A DNA stretch of 64,000 bases, taken from a virus. The stretch is from the IMG/VR virus record IMGVR_UViG_3300040801_000524, positions 1 through 64,000 of that record; one strand, written 5' to 3'. Positions 21,842 through 30,144 of the stretch are shown piece after piece. The notes below the pieces were generated by a model. That model ran no database searches, had not been told where the DNA came from, and worked only from the letters and a program-made list of their open reading frames with translations. Made by a program: the position numbers and the translations under genes. Every line of letters begins with the position of its first letter. Positions within the stretch are counted from its first letter, which is position 1.

Positions 21842-24800
21842 ATGCACTACAAACAGCTTATTGACTTTTTCGGTCCCCTTGAGCATTGGACATTTGAGAA
21901 TTCTTCGGGAGACAACACCACCGTTTATGGTGAGTACACCCGTGATCTTCTGAACTCGAATGCTACCCTTGGGGAAGAAGGCCAAACCAACCACAACTTC
22001 TCAGGCCGTTCGGCCAACCTGAAGAACGGTCATCTGATCGTTGCTGACGGTGCATTCTTGCAACCACAAATCTCAGACCACGATTTCGCCATTCACTTCT
22101 GTTTCAAGACCAATGGAAGCCAAGTGGCCGGTTCCCATGCGCTGATTTCAAAGTGGACCCCCGTTCCTCAGTTCTGGATCGGTTTTGAATCTGGCAATCT
22201 TGTAGCCAAGGTGGAGACATCTTCGGCCGGTCAGATCAGTCTTGTTCACGACAACAAGGACATCATCTACAACGACTATTGGAACATGGTGACATTCCTG
22301 ATCCATTCCAATGGTACCTATCGCTTCATTCTGAACGGGATCGAGCAATCCACGTCTGATAGCAACCCGCTTCAGGGTTCGATTCTATCGCAGTTCACCA
22401 TCGGTGACCCAACCAACCCGTTCTCAGATGACATCTGGATCAACGATGTTGCCATTCAAGACTCTGTTGAATACACCTATTTGCCGTTGTTGATTTACCG
22501 CATGACCCGTTCCGACAAGGAAGCAATTCAAGGTCTGGCACCGAAGTACCTGTTCGACTTTGTTGAAGGTTGGTTGAGAGATGGTTTTGGACCAATCCCA
22601 AACGAAGGGTCTGAGGGTGGTGTTGGATACCTGATGTCAAAAGACGGTACTGAACCGAATGTTGTGACACCTTCAGCGGAATACTCCCAGACCACCCTAA
22701 ACATGCCGAAGGGTGTGTACTTCACTATCGACAACGATCTGGATTTCGATTGGGCTAATACCGTTTCGTTCCTTTTCGTTGGTCACCAGACAACAATCGA
22801 CAATTCCGGTGAATTTGGTCACAACGACAACAATCTTCACTGGAACTACGAATGGATGGATTTGGGTGAGTCACGTGCGAACCCGGACAACTGGCGCATT
22901 CGCATGGCTTACATGGACGGTGGTAATAATGAATTGTTTGGGTTCCAGACCAAAGATGGTTCTGGTAATCAGCTTGGGTCGCTTTCCCCGGCAAATGGTG
23001 ATTGGGATGCTTACAACACCACATATGATAATTGGGGAATCTTCCGATACAAGTTCGATTCCACAACTTTCTATGTTCACCACCATGATCACAACGATTG
23101 GACTGGAAGTGATGAAAGCGACATCGCTGGTGGGGTTGGTGGATATGCCCCCGGGGTTCCGCTGGCATACAACCGTTTCTTCTACCGTGATGACGTGACC
23201 GATCCTTTGGATTTTGGGTCCATTAACTGGCACCGTTGCCGTTATATGGCCATTTTCGATTATGACATCACAGACAATCATGTGAACATCATCCAGTACC
23301 CGAGAATCATGTTGTTCAACAACTTCTTCATGAGACGACTTGGTAATTCCATGTGGTACGGAATGCTTCGTGATGATTCTTCACCCGAATGGAGATATAG
23401 ACATGATGGAACGTTTAATACATTGTGGGATTACAAAAACGGGTGGTTTGGCAACTCTGGTATAGACCCATTGTTCAACCGTCCTAACGAATTTACATAT
23501 TCGTGGTACATGGCTGACACAAGTAGATACATCTCTCAGTATTACAATACCGACAACAACCCGCTTGGAACCAACAATCTGACCATCAACTTCTGGATCA
23601 GAAACCAGAACACAACTTCGATGTACGAACTGTTTGGGTTGCATTACAATAGTGGATACACCCAAACAACCATGGCCGCTGGTTACAGATTGGGTATCGC
23701 TGTGAACAGTCACAACCGTTCGTTTGGAAACGTTGGTGATTTGGAGTTCACAACGAATGACTATTCCGCTGATTACACCGTTTATGTTCCTGAAGCTATC
23801 GCTGATGATGGCTGGCACATGGTCACCGTTGTCCGAAATAGTACCAGAATGGAAGTGTGGGTCGATGGTATTCTGAAAGAGTACAAGATTACTCCAACCG
23901 TTCAGGATTTTGGTACTTCGAACCGTGCCATGCAATTCCGTGGTGGACCGTGCTTCCTTCGTGAAATCATAATCGATTGGTATGATGCGTGGGCTGCCGA
24001 TAAAGTCGAATTCGCATTTCAGGGATTCGCTGATGTGGTCAAGGGACAGACTCTTTTGAACACCGTTCCGATTCAATCACAGCTTTTGGCCGTTGACCAC
24101 AAGACTGGTCATCTGATTGCGGCCGGGGCTTCTGAACCGGACGGAGACTTCACGTTCAAGCTGGTCAAGAACGATCAGGAAGACCGTGACGTGGACATCA
24201 TCGCACTCCCATACGATTCGGCTGCCACCAACCACGTGGTTGTACACGGTCCATACAACGCAAATACGGTGTATAGCCGTTACATTGAAGAAGTCTTGAG
24301 TCAGTCCATGAAGGACATGATTCTGGACATGGACCCGTATGTCTATTACCCGATGGATGACACCAGTGGCACCACCATTGTGGACAACTCTGGAAACGGC
24401 CGAAATGGTACCATCTCCGGGGACTACACGCTGGCACAGGAAGCCATGGAAGTGGATTCCAAGTCCATTGACTTTGGTGGCACCAATGCTTTCATCGACA
24501 TGCCGGATGGGTTTGACAATTTCCCAGATGGTGTTACACTCGAAGTGTGGGCACGTACAGACTCAACTTCCCTTTGGGCACGATACATCAACTTGGGTTC
24601 TGCCCTTGAGGGTGTTGATGAAATCCGTCTGGCCCGTGAGTCCAGTTCGTCAAACCTGAACGCATTCGTTCCTTCTGTCACCCTGACCGGTGCCGGGAAC
24701 ATTCAGAACGGTGTGTGGCAACACTTTGTCTTCAGAATCGATGCTGACGGAACCGGTTCCCTATGGGCTTCTGGTACAAAAGTTGCAGAATCCGGTGGTA

Positions 24801-25624
24801 TGACCCCGGCAAACGTTCTGCGTGACGAAAACTTCATCGGTCGATCCTTGTTTGCCGCTGATGCATACTTCCACGGCCGCATGTCGCATGCTGTGGTGTA
24901 CGATCACGCACTATCAGACGAAGACATCTACAAGCATTACTTCCGAGGAATCGGGTTGAATCACGCTACCCTGAAGGGTGCCATCGAGTTCGATAACCCG
25001 GAAGTGTACTGGACGTTCGACCGTCAACAGGGTCTTGTGGATGAAATCGAGGGTCACACCTTCACGGTGAATGGTACCCACGACATCCAGAAGAACGCAC
25101 TGGTTCTGAACGATTCTGCTGTGGGTAACAACTACCTTCACACGGATCAGTATGTTCTGAACCAATCCAATAACGATGAATGGACTATTGAGTTCGGGTT
25201 CAAATGTCCGACAACTCAATCCGATGCTGTTCTGGTTGCCCAATGGGATGAAGCCGGGAACGATGGTTCGATCAAGATTGCGTTGATGAACACCAACAAG
25301 ATCGTGGTGTACATGAACGACAACACCAATTCGATTTCATCAACCACCGACTACAATGACGGCAAATGGCACCATGTCATGGTGACCTATGATGGTGCGG
25401 TTGTCAGACTGTATGTGGATGGTGACGAAGAAGCCTACTTCAACATCACTATGGCTTACCCGGGCCACGACTTGACCGTGGGTAACACATCTGACGGACA
25501 CGTTTCATGGCACTTGGAGTCACGTGCGGAAATCGATGACCTTGCCATCTACGGCACGCTTCTTGGGTCTGCCCGCATCGAAGCGCATTACAACAGATTT
25601 GAACAGAAGAAGGGTACACTATAA
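21842..25624 (+). CDS. Multi-LamG adhesin, probable tail fibre, 1260 aa
   Basis: At least four or five LamG-type domains can be traced by their start and end patterns: near residues 12-200, about 225-460, about 500-720, 830-1030 and 1052-1250 (for example YVYYPMDDTSGTTIVDNSG and VYWTFDRQQGLVDEIEGH, each later followed by GxWxHxVxxxD-like strands). A different beta domain with KTGHLIAAGASEPDGDFTF lies at about 736-830. LamG domains bind sugars or proteins, so host-surface binding is likely. No protease or chaperone domain was seen. Confidence 0.75.
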   Translation: MHYKQLIDFFGPLEHWTFENSSGDNTTVYGEYTRDLLNSNATLGEEGQTNHNFSGRSANLKNGHLIVADGAFLQPQISDHDFAIHFCFKTNGSQVAGSHALISKWTPVPQFWIGFESGNLVAKVETSSAGQISLVHDNKDIIYNDYWNMVTFLIHSNGTYRFILNGIEQSTSDSNPLQGSILSQFTIGDPTNPFSDDIWINDVAIQDSVEYTYLPLLIYRMTRSDKEAIQGLAPKYLFDFVEGWLRDGFGPIPNEGSEGGVGYLMSKDGTEPNVVTPSAEYSQTTLNMPKGVYFTIDNDLDFDWANTVSFLFVGHQTTIDNSGEFGHNDNNLHWNYEWMDLGESRANPDNWRIRMAYMDGGNNELFGFQTKDGSGNQLGSLSPANGDWDAYNTTYDNWGIFRYKFDSTTFYVHHHDHNDWTGSDESDIAGGVGGYAPGVPLAYNRFFYRDDVTDPLDFGSINWHRCRYMAIFDYDITDNHVNIIQYPRIMLFNNFFMRRLGNSMWYGMLRDDSSPEWRYRHDGTFNTLWDYKNGWFGNSGIDPLFNRPNEFTYSWYMADTSRYISQYYNTDNNPLGTNNLTINFWIRNQNTTSMYELFGLHYNSGYTQTTMAAGYRLGIAVNSHNRSFGNVGDLEFTTNDYSADYTVYVPEAIADDGWHMVTVVRNSTRMEVWVDGILKEYKITPTVQDFGTSNRAMQFRGGPCFLREIIIDWYDAWAADKVEFAFQGFADVVKGQTLLNTVPIQSQLLAVDHKTGHLIAAGASEPDGDFTFKLVKNDQEDRDVDIIALPYDSAATNHVVVHGPYNANTVYSRYIEEVLSQSMKDMILDMDPYVYYPMDDTSGTTIVDNSGNGRNGTISGDYTLAQEAMEVDSKSIDFGGTNAFIDMPDGFDNFPDGVTLEVWARTDSTSLWARYINLGSALEGVDEIRLARESSSSNLNAFVPSVTLTGAGNIQNGVWQHFVFRIDADGTGSLWASGTKVAESGGMTPANVLRDENFIGRSLFAADAYFHGRMSHAVVYDHALSDEDIYKHYFRGIGLNHATLKGAIEFDNPEVYWTFDRQQGLVDEIEGHTFTVNGTHDIQKNALVLNDSAVGNNYLHTDQYVLNQSNNDEWTIEFGFKCPTTQSDAVLVAQWDEAGNDGSIKIALMNTNKIVVYMNDNTNSISSTTDYNDGKWHHVMVTYDGAVVRLYVDGDEEAYFNITMAYPGHDLTVGNTSDGHVSWHLESRAEIDDLAIYGTLLGSARIEAHYNRFEQKKGTL

Positions 25625-26721
25625 TGGCCGCACCAACAGTTTACAAGTGGGATGATCCCGGGGCACCGGTTATCGATTCATCAACCGCTTCAACAAGAAG
25701 AAATCAACTGCAAGCGATTTTTCGCCAGTGTCTTACAACCGGTTACGGTGCGAAGGCTGGTGCCGGGTGGACGCTTGTTGATGATGGTGTTACCGATTCT
25801 GATGTGATGATTTTCCAACAGGGTGGTACTGGATTTGCCGTCAACGCCAAACTTCGCATTTCAACCAGACGAATTGGTGAAAACTACGGTTGTTTTCAGG
25901 TTGCCGGGGCCGAAGATTATTCACCGGACATCAATACCCCGGTCGGCCCTATGGGGGCTATCATTCATCTACACAACACAACCCAATTTGGGTCGTACAT
26001 TTACGCAAGGAATTCGGCAACCAATGGTTATCCTTCAACATGGGTGATTGTTGCAAACGAAAGAACTGTGTACGCATGGTTTGGTCGGCACAGTAACAAC
26101 AATGGGGTTCTACCGGCTGATACTTCTTCTACACACCAAAACACGTATTCTGGTTTGTATGGTGGTTTCTGTTTTGGTGACTATGAGAACAACATACCCG
26201 GGTTCCAATACAACCAGTTTTTCTCAAGCTGGAATCCAGATTTTACTGGATATTTAAGTGATGCCCCACGTGATTTTTCCGGCCTGATTTCTGGAATGGA
26301 TGCTGTTGGTCCACGTTACGATTCAAGAACTTTTCAAAAACATGCACGGTACTGGGCTGGTGTTGGTGTCGGTGATTACACATCATACAAAGTCTGTACA
26401 TGGATTCCTTGGATGGATACAACACCGGCAAATGGATATGAAGGGCCACGTCTTGGATATGGGTGGGCTGGTTTGACATATCCATATCCAGACAACAATG
26501 AACTGTTCCTTGAGAAGATTGGTTTGAGTGTGGGTGGTGTAATCCAAGGCTATTATCCGGGTCTCCACCAGACTCTTCACAGAAATGCCCCGAACACTTG
26601 GTACCCCGACACCTTCCAAGGAACCGGTGATTTTTCTGGACAGGAATTCATCGTCATTCCCCTGTACCGTGGAAAACTGATCCTTCGGATTGATGCCGAT
26701 TGGAACTCGCTTGGGGTATAA
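25624..26721 (+). CDS. Structural protein of a widespread phage family, 365 aa
   Basis: The start YKWDDPGAPVIDSSTASTRR then IFRQCLTTGYGAKAGAGWTL matches a recurring phage virion family in which V..W.D.GAP and LxxCLxxGYGxKxxxGW are hallmark strings. The rest is beta-rich with many aromatic residues (WAGVGVGDYTSYKVCTWIPW). The ATG overlaps the preceding TAA. It lies among adhesin-like genes, so a tail or fibre component is likely; the exact role is unknown. Confidence 0.65.
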   Translation: MAAPTVYKWDDPGAPVIDSSTASTRRNQLQAIFRQCLTTGYGAKAGAGWTLVDDGVTDSDVMIFQQGGTGFAVNAKLRISTRRIGENYGCFQVAGAEDYSPDINTPVGPMGAIIHLHNTTQFGSYIYARNSATNGYPSTWVIVANERTVYAWFGRHSNNNGVLPADTSSTHQNTYSGLYGGFCFGDYENNIPGFQYNQFFSSWNPDFTGYLSDAPRDFSGLISGMDAVGPRYDSRTFQKHARYWAGVGVGDYTSYKVCTWIPWMDTTPANGYEGPRLGYGWAGLTYPYPDNNELFLEKIGLSVGGVIQGYYPGLHQTLHRNAPNTWYPDTFQGTGDFSGQEFIVIPLYRGKLILRIDADWNSLGV

Positions 26722-26723
26722 TC

Positions 26724-27200
26724 ATGGCCGATCTTGGTCCATTGGGAACAACTGCCAGCGTTGACATCAAGGGTGATCCTGTTCGAGTAGTTCCCGACAG
26801 CATCGCTACCATGCTTGCGTCTGGCATGAAGTTCTACCAAAAGCGTAGCACACACCCCGGAAAAGTCATGATGGTCATGGTCAAGAAACATGAGATTCGT
26901 GGGGCCGGTGGACGTGCGTTCTTCAAAGAATATGGTGCGCTGGCCGATCAGGTAAAACACGGCATCTATGGCACTGTCACATATGAAGACTTGCCGGGTG
27001 CCGGTCTACTTCTTCGACTGTATGATCGAACAACTGGCGAACTTCTCTCCGAGACCACTTCAGATGGTTCCGGAAACTACGATTTCAACTATTGGGTCCC
27101 CGAGGGGCATAAATATTACGTGGTTGCGTTTGATTCGAATTTGGTTCCGATCTACAACGCAAAAATCCGTGATTACCTTGACCCAAAGTTGATACCGTAA
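26724..27200 (+). CDS. Structural protein with C-terminal regulatory-type beta domain, 158 aa
   Basis: ATG 26724 is preferred over an in-frame TTG at 26700 inside the previous gene. The second half, GIYGTVTYEDLPGAGLLLRL then YDRTTGELLSETTSDGSGNY, is a carboxypeptidase-regulatory/Cna-B-like beta-sandwich that also ends the proteins at 21056 and 28281. Such domains often act as stalks or linkers. It probably belongs to a tail adhesin complex with its neighbours. Confidence 0.65.
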   Translation: MADLGPLGTTASVDIKGDPVRVVPDSIATMLASGMKFYQKRSTHPGKVMMVMVKKHEIRGAGGRAFFKEYGALADQVKHGIYGTVTYEDLPGAGLLLRLYDRTTGELLSETTSDGSGNYDFNYWVPEGHKYYVVAFDSNLVPIYNAKIRDYLDPKLIP

Positions 27201-27201
27201 T

Positions 27202-27774
27202 ATGGCAATTCCAGCACTTCCCCCAGTAACAGGATATGACTTTCATTTGGCAGTCGAACACCCCGACTGCTACGTTGGTGTGGCCAACCATGCCGGTGCG
27301 TTTGATGGTTCTTCTGGTCAAAGTCCATTGGCTGGACAAACTCAGTGGACCATCGAAGCGTGGATTCAACAGAATAGCACTACCGATTCAGGGTACATCT
27401 ACGTTGAAGCAATCATGTCTTCTGGTCGCATCTTGGAGTTCAAGACCACCAATGACGGCCGACTTGTCTGCAACTTCCACAACGGTTCTACGTGGGGAAC
27501 CACAATCGTTTCTGTTGACAGATTTCACCCGTTCAAACCAAACCACGTTGCGTGGACCAGAAATGGTAACGTAGGAAAGCTGTACATCAACGGTCGTTTG
27601 TCATACACCGGGGACATGACGCTGACCAACGGTCTGGCTTCAAACGCTGATGGTGTTGCCATTGGTCAAACTGCGCACCTTACCCAAGACCTGAATGGTT
27701 TCCCGGGATACATCGATGATGTGGTGGTGTACAGAACTGCGTTGTCGGATTCGGGACCACGTGATCCCCGATAA
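27202..27774 (+). CDS. Single-LamG-domain protein, 190 aa
   Basis: Nearly the whole protein is one LamG-type domain: TQWTIEAWIQQNSTTDSGYI, then FKPNHVAWTRNGNVGKLYIN and GYIDDVVVYRTALSDSG. The W-T-I-E-A-W start and the D-D-V-V-V-Y end are classical. It follows the previous gene by one base. The likely role is carbohydrate or receptor binding at the tail. A late-promoter-like element follows immediately. Confidence 0.75.
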   Translation: MAIPALPPVTGYDFHLAVEHPDCYVGVANHAGAFDGSSGQSPLAGQTQWTIEAWIQQNSTTDSGYIYVEAIMSSGRILEFKTTNDGRLVCNFHNGSTWGTTIVSVDRFHPFKPNHVAWTRNGNVGKLYINGRLSYTGDMTLTNGLASNADGVAIGQTAHLTQDLNGFPGYIDDVVVYRTALSDSGPRDPR

Positions 27775-27782
27775 CAAACCCT

Positions 27783-27790
27783 TATAAATA
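27783..27790 (+). promoter_or_regulatory. Candidate late promoter, TATAAATA
   Basis: TATAAATA is identical to the T4 late-promoter consensus. It lies in the gap between genes, 43 bases before ATG 27833, with AGGAG in the expected leader. Confidence 0.7.
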
Positions 27791-27832
27791 CTACCTGAAC
27801 AACTACTTGTGAAGAACCATAGGAGATAAACT

Positions 27833-28264
27833 ATGCCGAGTGCAACAACTTCCAACTATCTGTACCAAAAGCAGATGGACTACTTGCTGTCCAACACCGC
27901 TTGGACTGCCCCGGGCACCATTTTCGTAGCCCTTTTCACCACGGTCGCTGGCCTTGACGGTACCGGTGGTGTTGAGGTTTCCAACTCCGGTACTGGCTAC
28001 GGCCGTATTGGCGTTGCTGCCGGTGGCTGGTCTGGCCCGTCTGGTGCGAACCTTGAGTACAACAACACAGCCGACATCCAATTCGGAACACCGACCGCAA
28101 ACTGGGGTACCATCAACGGTGCGGGTCTGTACGACTCAGACATCGGTGGCACCAACAACCTTCTGTTCGTGGCCTACCTGACCACTCCGAAGGTTGTGAA
28201 CAATGGTGACGGTGCACCGAAGATTCTGGCTGGACAGCTTCGTATCACCCGAGCTACCTGTTAA
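27833..28264 (+). CDS. Phage tail-fibre-associated protein, 143 aa
   Basis: The sequence LYQKQMDYLLSNTAWTAPGT then IFVALFTTVAGLDGTGGVEV and SGTGYGRIGVAAGGW has the layout of a common phage structural family (N-terminal helix, VALFTT strand, GTGGVEVSxxGYGR loop). Members sit next to tail fibres. It is directly behind a strong late-promoter match and an AGGAG site, so it should be made in large amounts. Confidence 0.7.
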   Translation: MPSATTSNYLYQKQMDYLLSNTAWTAPGTIFVALFTTVAGLDGTGGVEVSNSGTGYGRIGVAAGGWSGPSGANLEYNNTADIQFGTPTANWGTINGAGLYDSDIGGTNNLLFVAYLTTPKVVNNGDGAPKILAGQLRITRATC

Positions 28265-28280
28265 TCTGAGGCCGTAACCT

Positions 28281-30098
28281 ATGGCTGGCCTGAAAGAGAC
28301 AATGTTCTCTGACGGCCCTGTGGCGTTTTGGTCGTTTGACGAAGACTTAGCGGGGTTTGAGGGGAACCAGATTCTTGACGAACTGAACAACGCAAATCCG
28401 TTGGTGATTCATAGTGCCAACACGGATCACTATTTGCTTGAACAGTTGTCTCTGAACGATCTGGAAGTCACCGATCAGCACAGTATTCGTATTGCCCAAA
28501 ACGGGAAGTACGATACTAACTGGTCTGACTATGCAACGTTCTTCGAATGCATTCACACGACTGCATTCGATTTCCCGAATCGTGGTTCTTTCTCAATTGA
28601 GTTCTTGTACTACAAGGACAAACCCGATAACATTCGTGACAACGGAAACCCCGGATGGTACAATAACGTGGTATCACCCCTGATCAAAAAGGGGACCATG
28701 GTGAACATTTACGTCTCCGACAACTGGTCTGGGTCTGATTATCTGTACTTCGACATGTTCAACGCAAGTCGAAGACTGACCGTCCGTCATGATGATTCAC
28801 CGGCTGCCGACCAACCCGAGTACAAAGTCTTCGAGAAGGTCAACCATGTGGTATGCACATACAACGTTGAACAGATCGATGTGAACGAATATCGTTCTAC
28901 CATGAGTCTGTACCTGAACGGCCGTCTGTGGGGGACCAACACCGAAACGCACGTTGACTCATGGCCGAACACCGCTGTGATCGACTCATGGCTTTTGTGT
29001 GGCAACGGGGGTGGAAACCCGGCAAGTGACTTCAACACCGAATTGCTTATTTTTGACCAAGTGGCTGTGTATCCATACGCACTCGACTCTTCACAGGTTA
29101 GCAACCACTATCGCAAAACTAAGCACTACGATCAGATGATCAAGGATGATTATCCGAAGCACTACTGGCGTTTGGATGAATTTCAAGACATCTTCAACCT
29201 GACTCTATACCCTGATGTTGGTGGTGTAGATGGTCGTTACTATGGACAGGTTGACCGTCATGAACCCGGCCCGGAAAAGCTGATTGAAGCACGTTCCGTA
29301 AGGTTTGACCTTGACGCATGTGCCGTTATCGACAGCTATGGAACATACGGCACACCAAACGTCATTCTTGACATCAACCAAGCAACCTACACCTTTGAGT
29401 TCTGGTTCAAGGCCGGTGACTCGAATCGTGGGGTTCTTGCTGCGTGTGTTCAAGAGAATCACCCGTGGAATGGTCTGGTTGTCTGGCTGAACTCGAAAGA
29501 CAATGCCCATTCTCCGGGTAACATCCAAGTAAATGAGAGTCTTTCTCAATACGTCAACTCCGTTGACTTGGACCCGATCACCGGGGACCGTAACAACTGG
29601 AATGACAACAATTGGCACTTGATCAACATCGTCAGAACGGGTAACCGTCTGAAGCTGTATATCGATGGCCAACTTGACTCAGAAGGACAGTTCTCACCGG
29701 TTGATAACGATACACCATCCCAGTTGCATTTGATGGGTATGGCACCGGGTGAATTGAACATCAACGGGCATCTTTCAGAAGTTGTGTGGTATGACTACGC
29801 ACTCCAAGAAATGCAAATTCAACATCGCTGGTTGTTCACCACCCGGTACCGCATTTCTGGATACACCTTGCTTCAGGGTAACCCAATTTCTGCGACTGTT
29901 CGCTTCTACAACCACCTTACCGGTGATCTTATGGGGGAAGTTGAATCCGATTCCATCACCGGGGAGTACACATACGAACCACCGACCAATCGGTATGTGG
30001 ACGTGCTGTCGTTTATCCCCGACAACAAGACCACTCGTTACCGTGTCCATGGACCAGTAAAACCAGCCGAGTATGACGATTCACACCTAATTACCTAA
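28281..30098 (+). CDS. Two-LamG-domain adhesin, 605 aa
   Basis: It begins LKETMFSDGPVAFWSFDEDL, a LamG start, and a second unit begins near residue 290 (DDYPKHYWRLDEFQDIFNLT). Strand signatures FSIEFLYYKDKPDN and YTFEFWFKAGDSNRG support the fold. The last ~85 residues repeat the beta-sandwich found at 21056 and 26724 (ISATVRFYNHLTGDLMGEVE then TGEYTYEPP). A role in host-surface binding is inferred. Confidence 0.75.
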   Translation: MAGLKETMFSDGPVAFWSFDEDLAGFEGNQILDELNNANPLVIHSANTDHYLLEQLSLNDLEVTDQHSIRIAQNGKYDTNWSDYATFFECIHTTAFDFPNRGSFSIEFLYYKDKPDNIRDNGNPGWYNNVVSPLIKKGTMVNIYVSDNWSGSDYLYFDMFNASRRLTVRHDDSPAADQPEYKVFEKVNHVVCTYNVEQIDVNEYRSTMSLYLNGRLWGTNTETHVDSWPNTAVIDSWLLCGNGGGNPASDFNTELLIFDQVAVYPYALDSSQVSNHYRKTKHYDQMIKDDYPKHYWRLDEFQDIFNLTLYPDVGGVDGRYYGQVDRHEPGPEKLIEARSVRFDLDACAVIDSYGTYGTPNVILDINQATYTFEFWFKAGDSNRGVLAACVQENHPWNGLVVWLNSKDNAHSPGNIQVNESLSQYVNSVDLDPITGDRNNWNDNNWHLINIVRTGNRLKLYIDGQLDSEGQFSPVDNDTPSQLHLMGMAPGELNINGHLSEVVWYDYALQEMQIQHRWLFTTRYRISGYTLLQGNPISATVRFYNHLTGDLMGEVESDSITGEYTYEPPTNRYVDVLSFIPDNKTTRYRVHGPVKPAEYDDSHLIT

Positions 30099-30117
30099 AG
30101 GGGCAAGGACAATGATC

Positions 30118-30137
30118 CTTCCTATTCAACAAGGAAG
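30118..30137 (+). promoter_or_regulatory. Possible hairpin hiding the ribosome site of the 1188-aa gene
   Basis: CTTCCT (30118-30123) can pair with AGGAAG (30132-30137), which is the likely Shine-Dalgarno sequence seven bases before ATG 30145. The stem is only 6 bp, so the effect on translation may be small. Confidence 0.35.
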
Positions 30138-30144
30138 CGCATAA

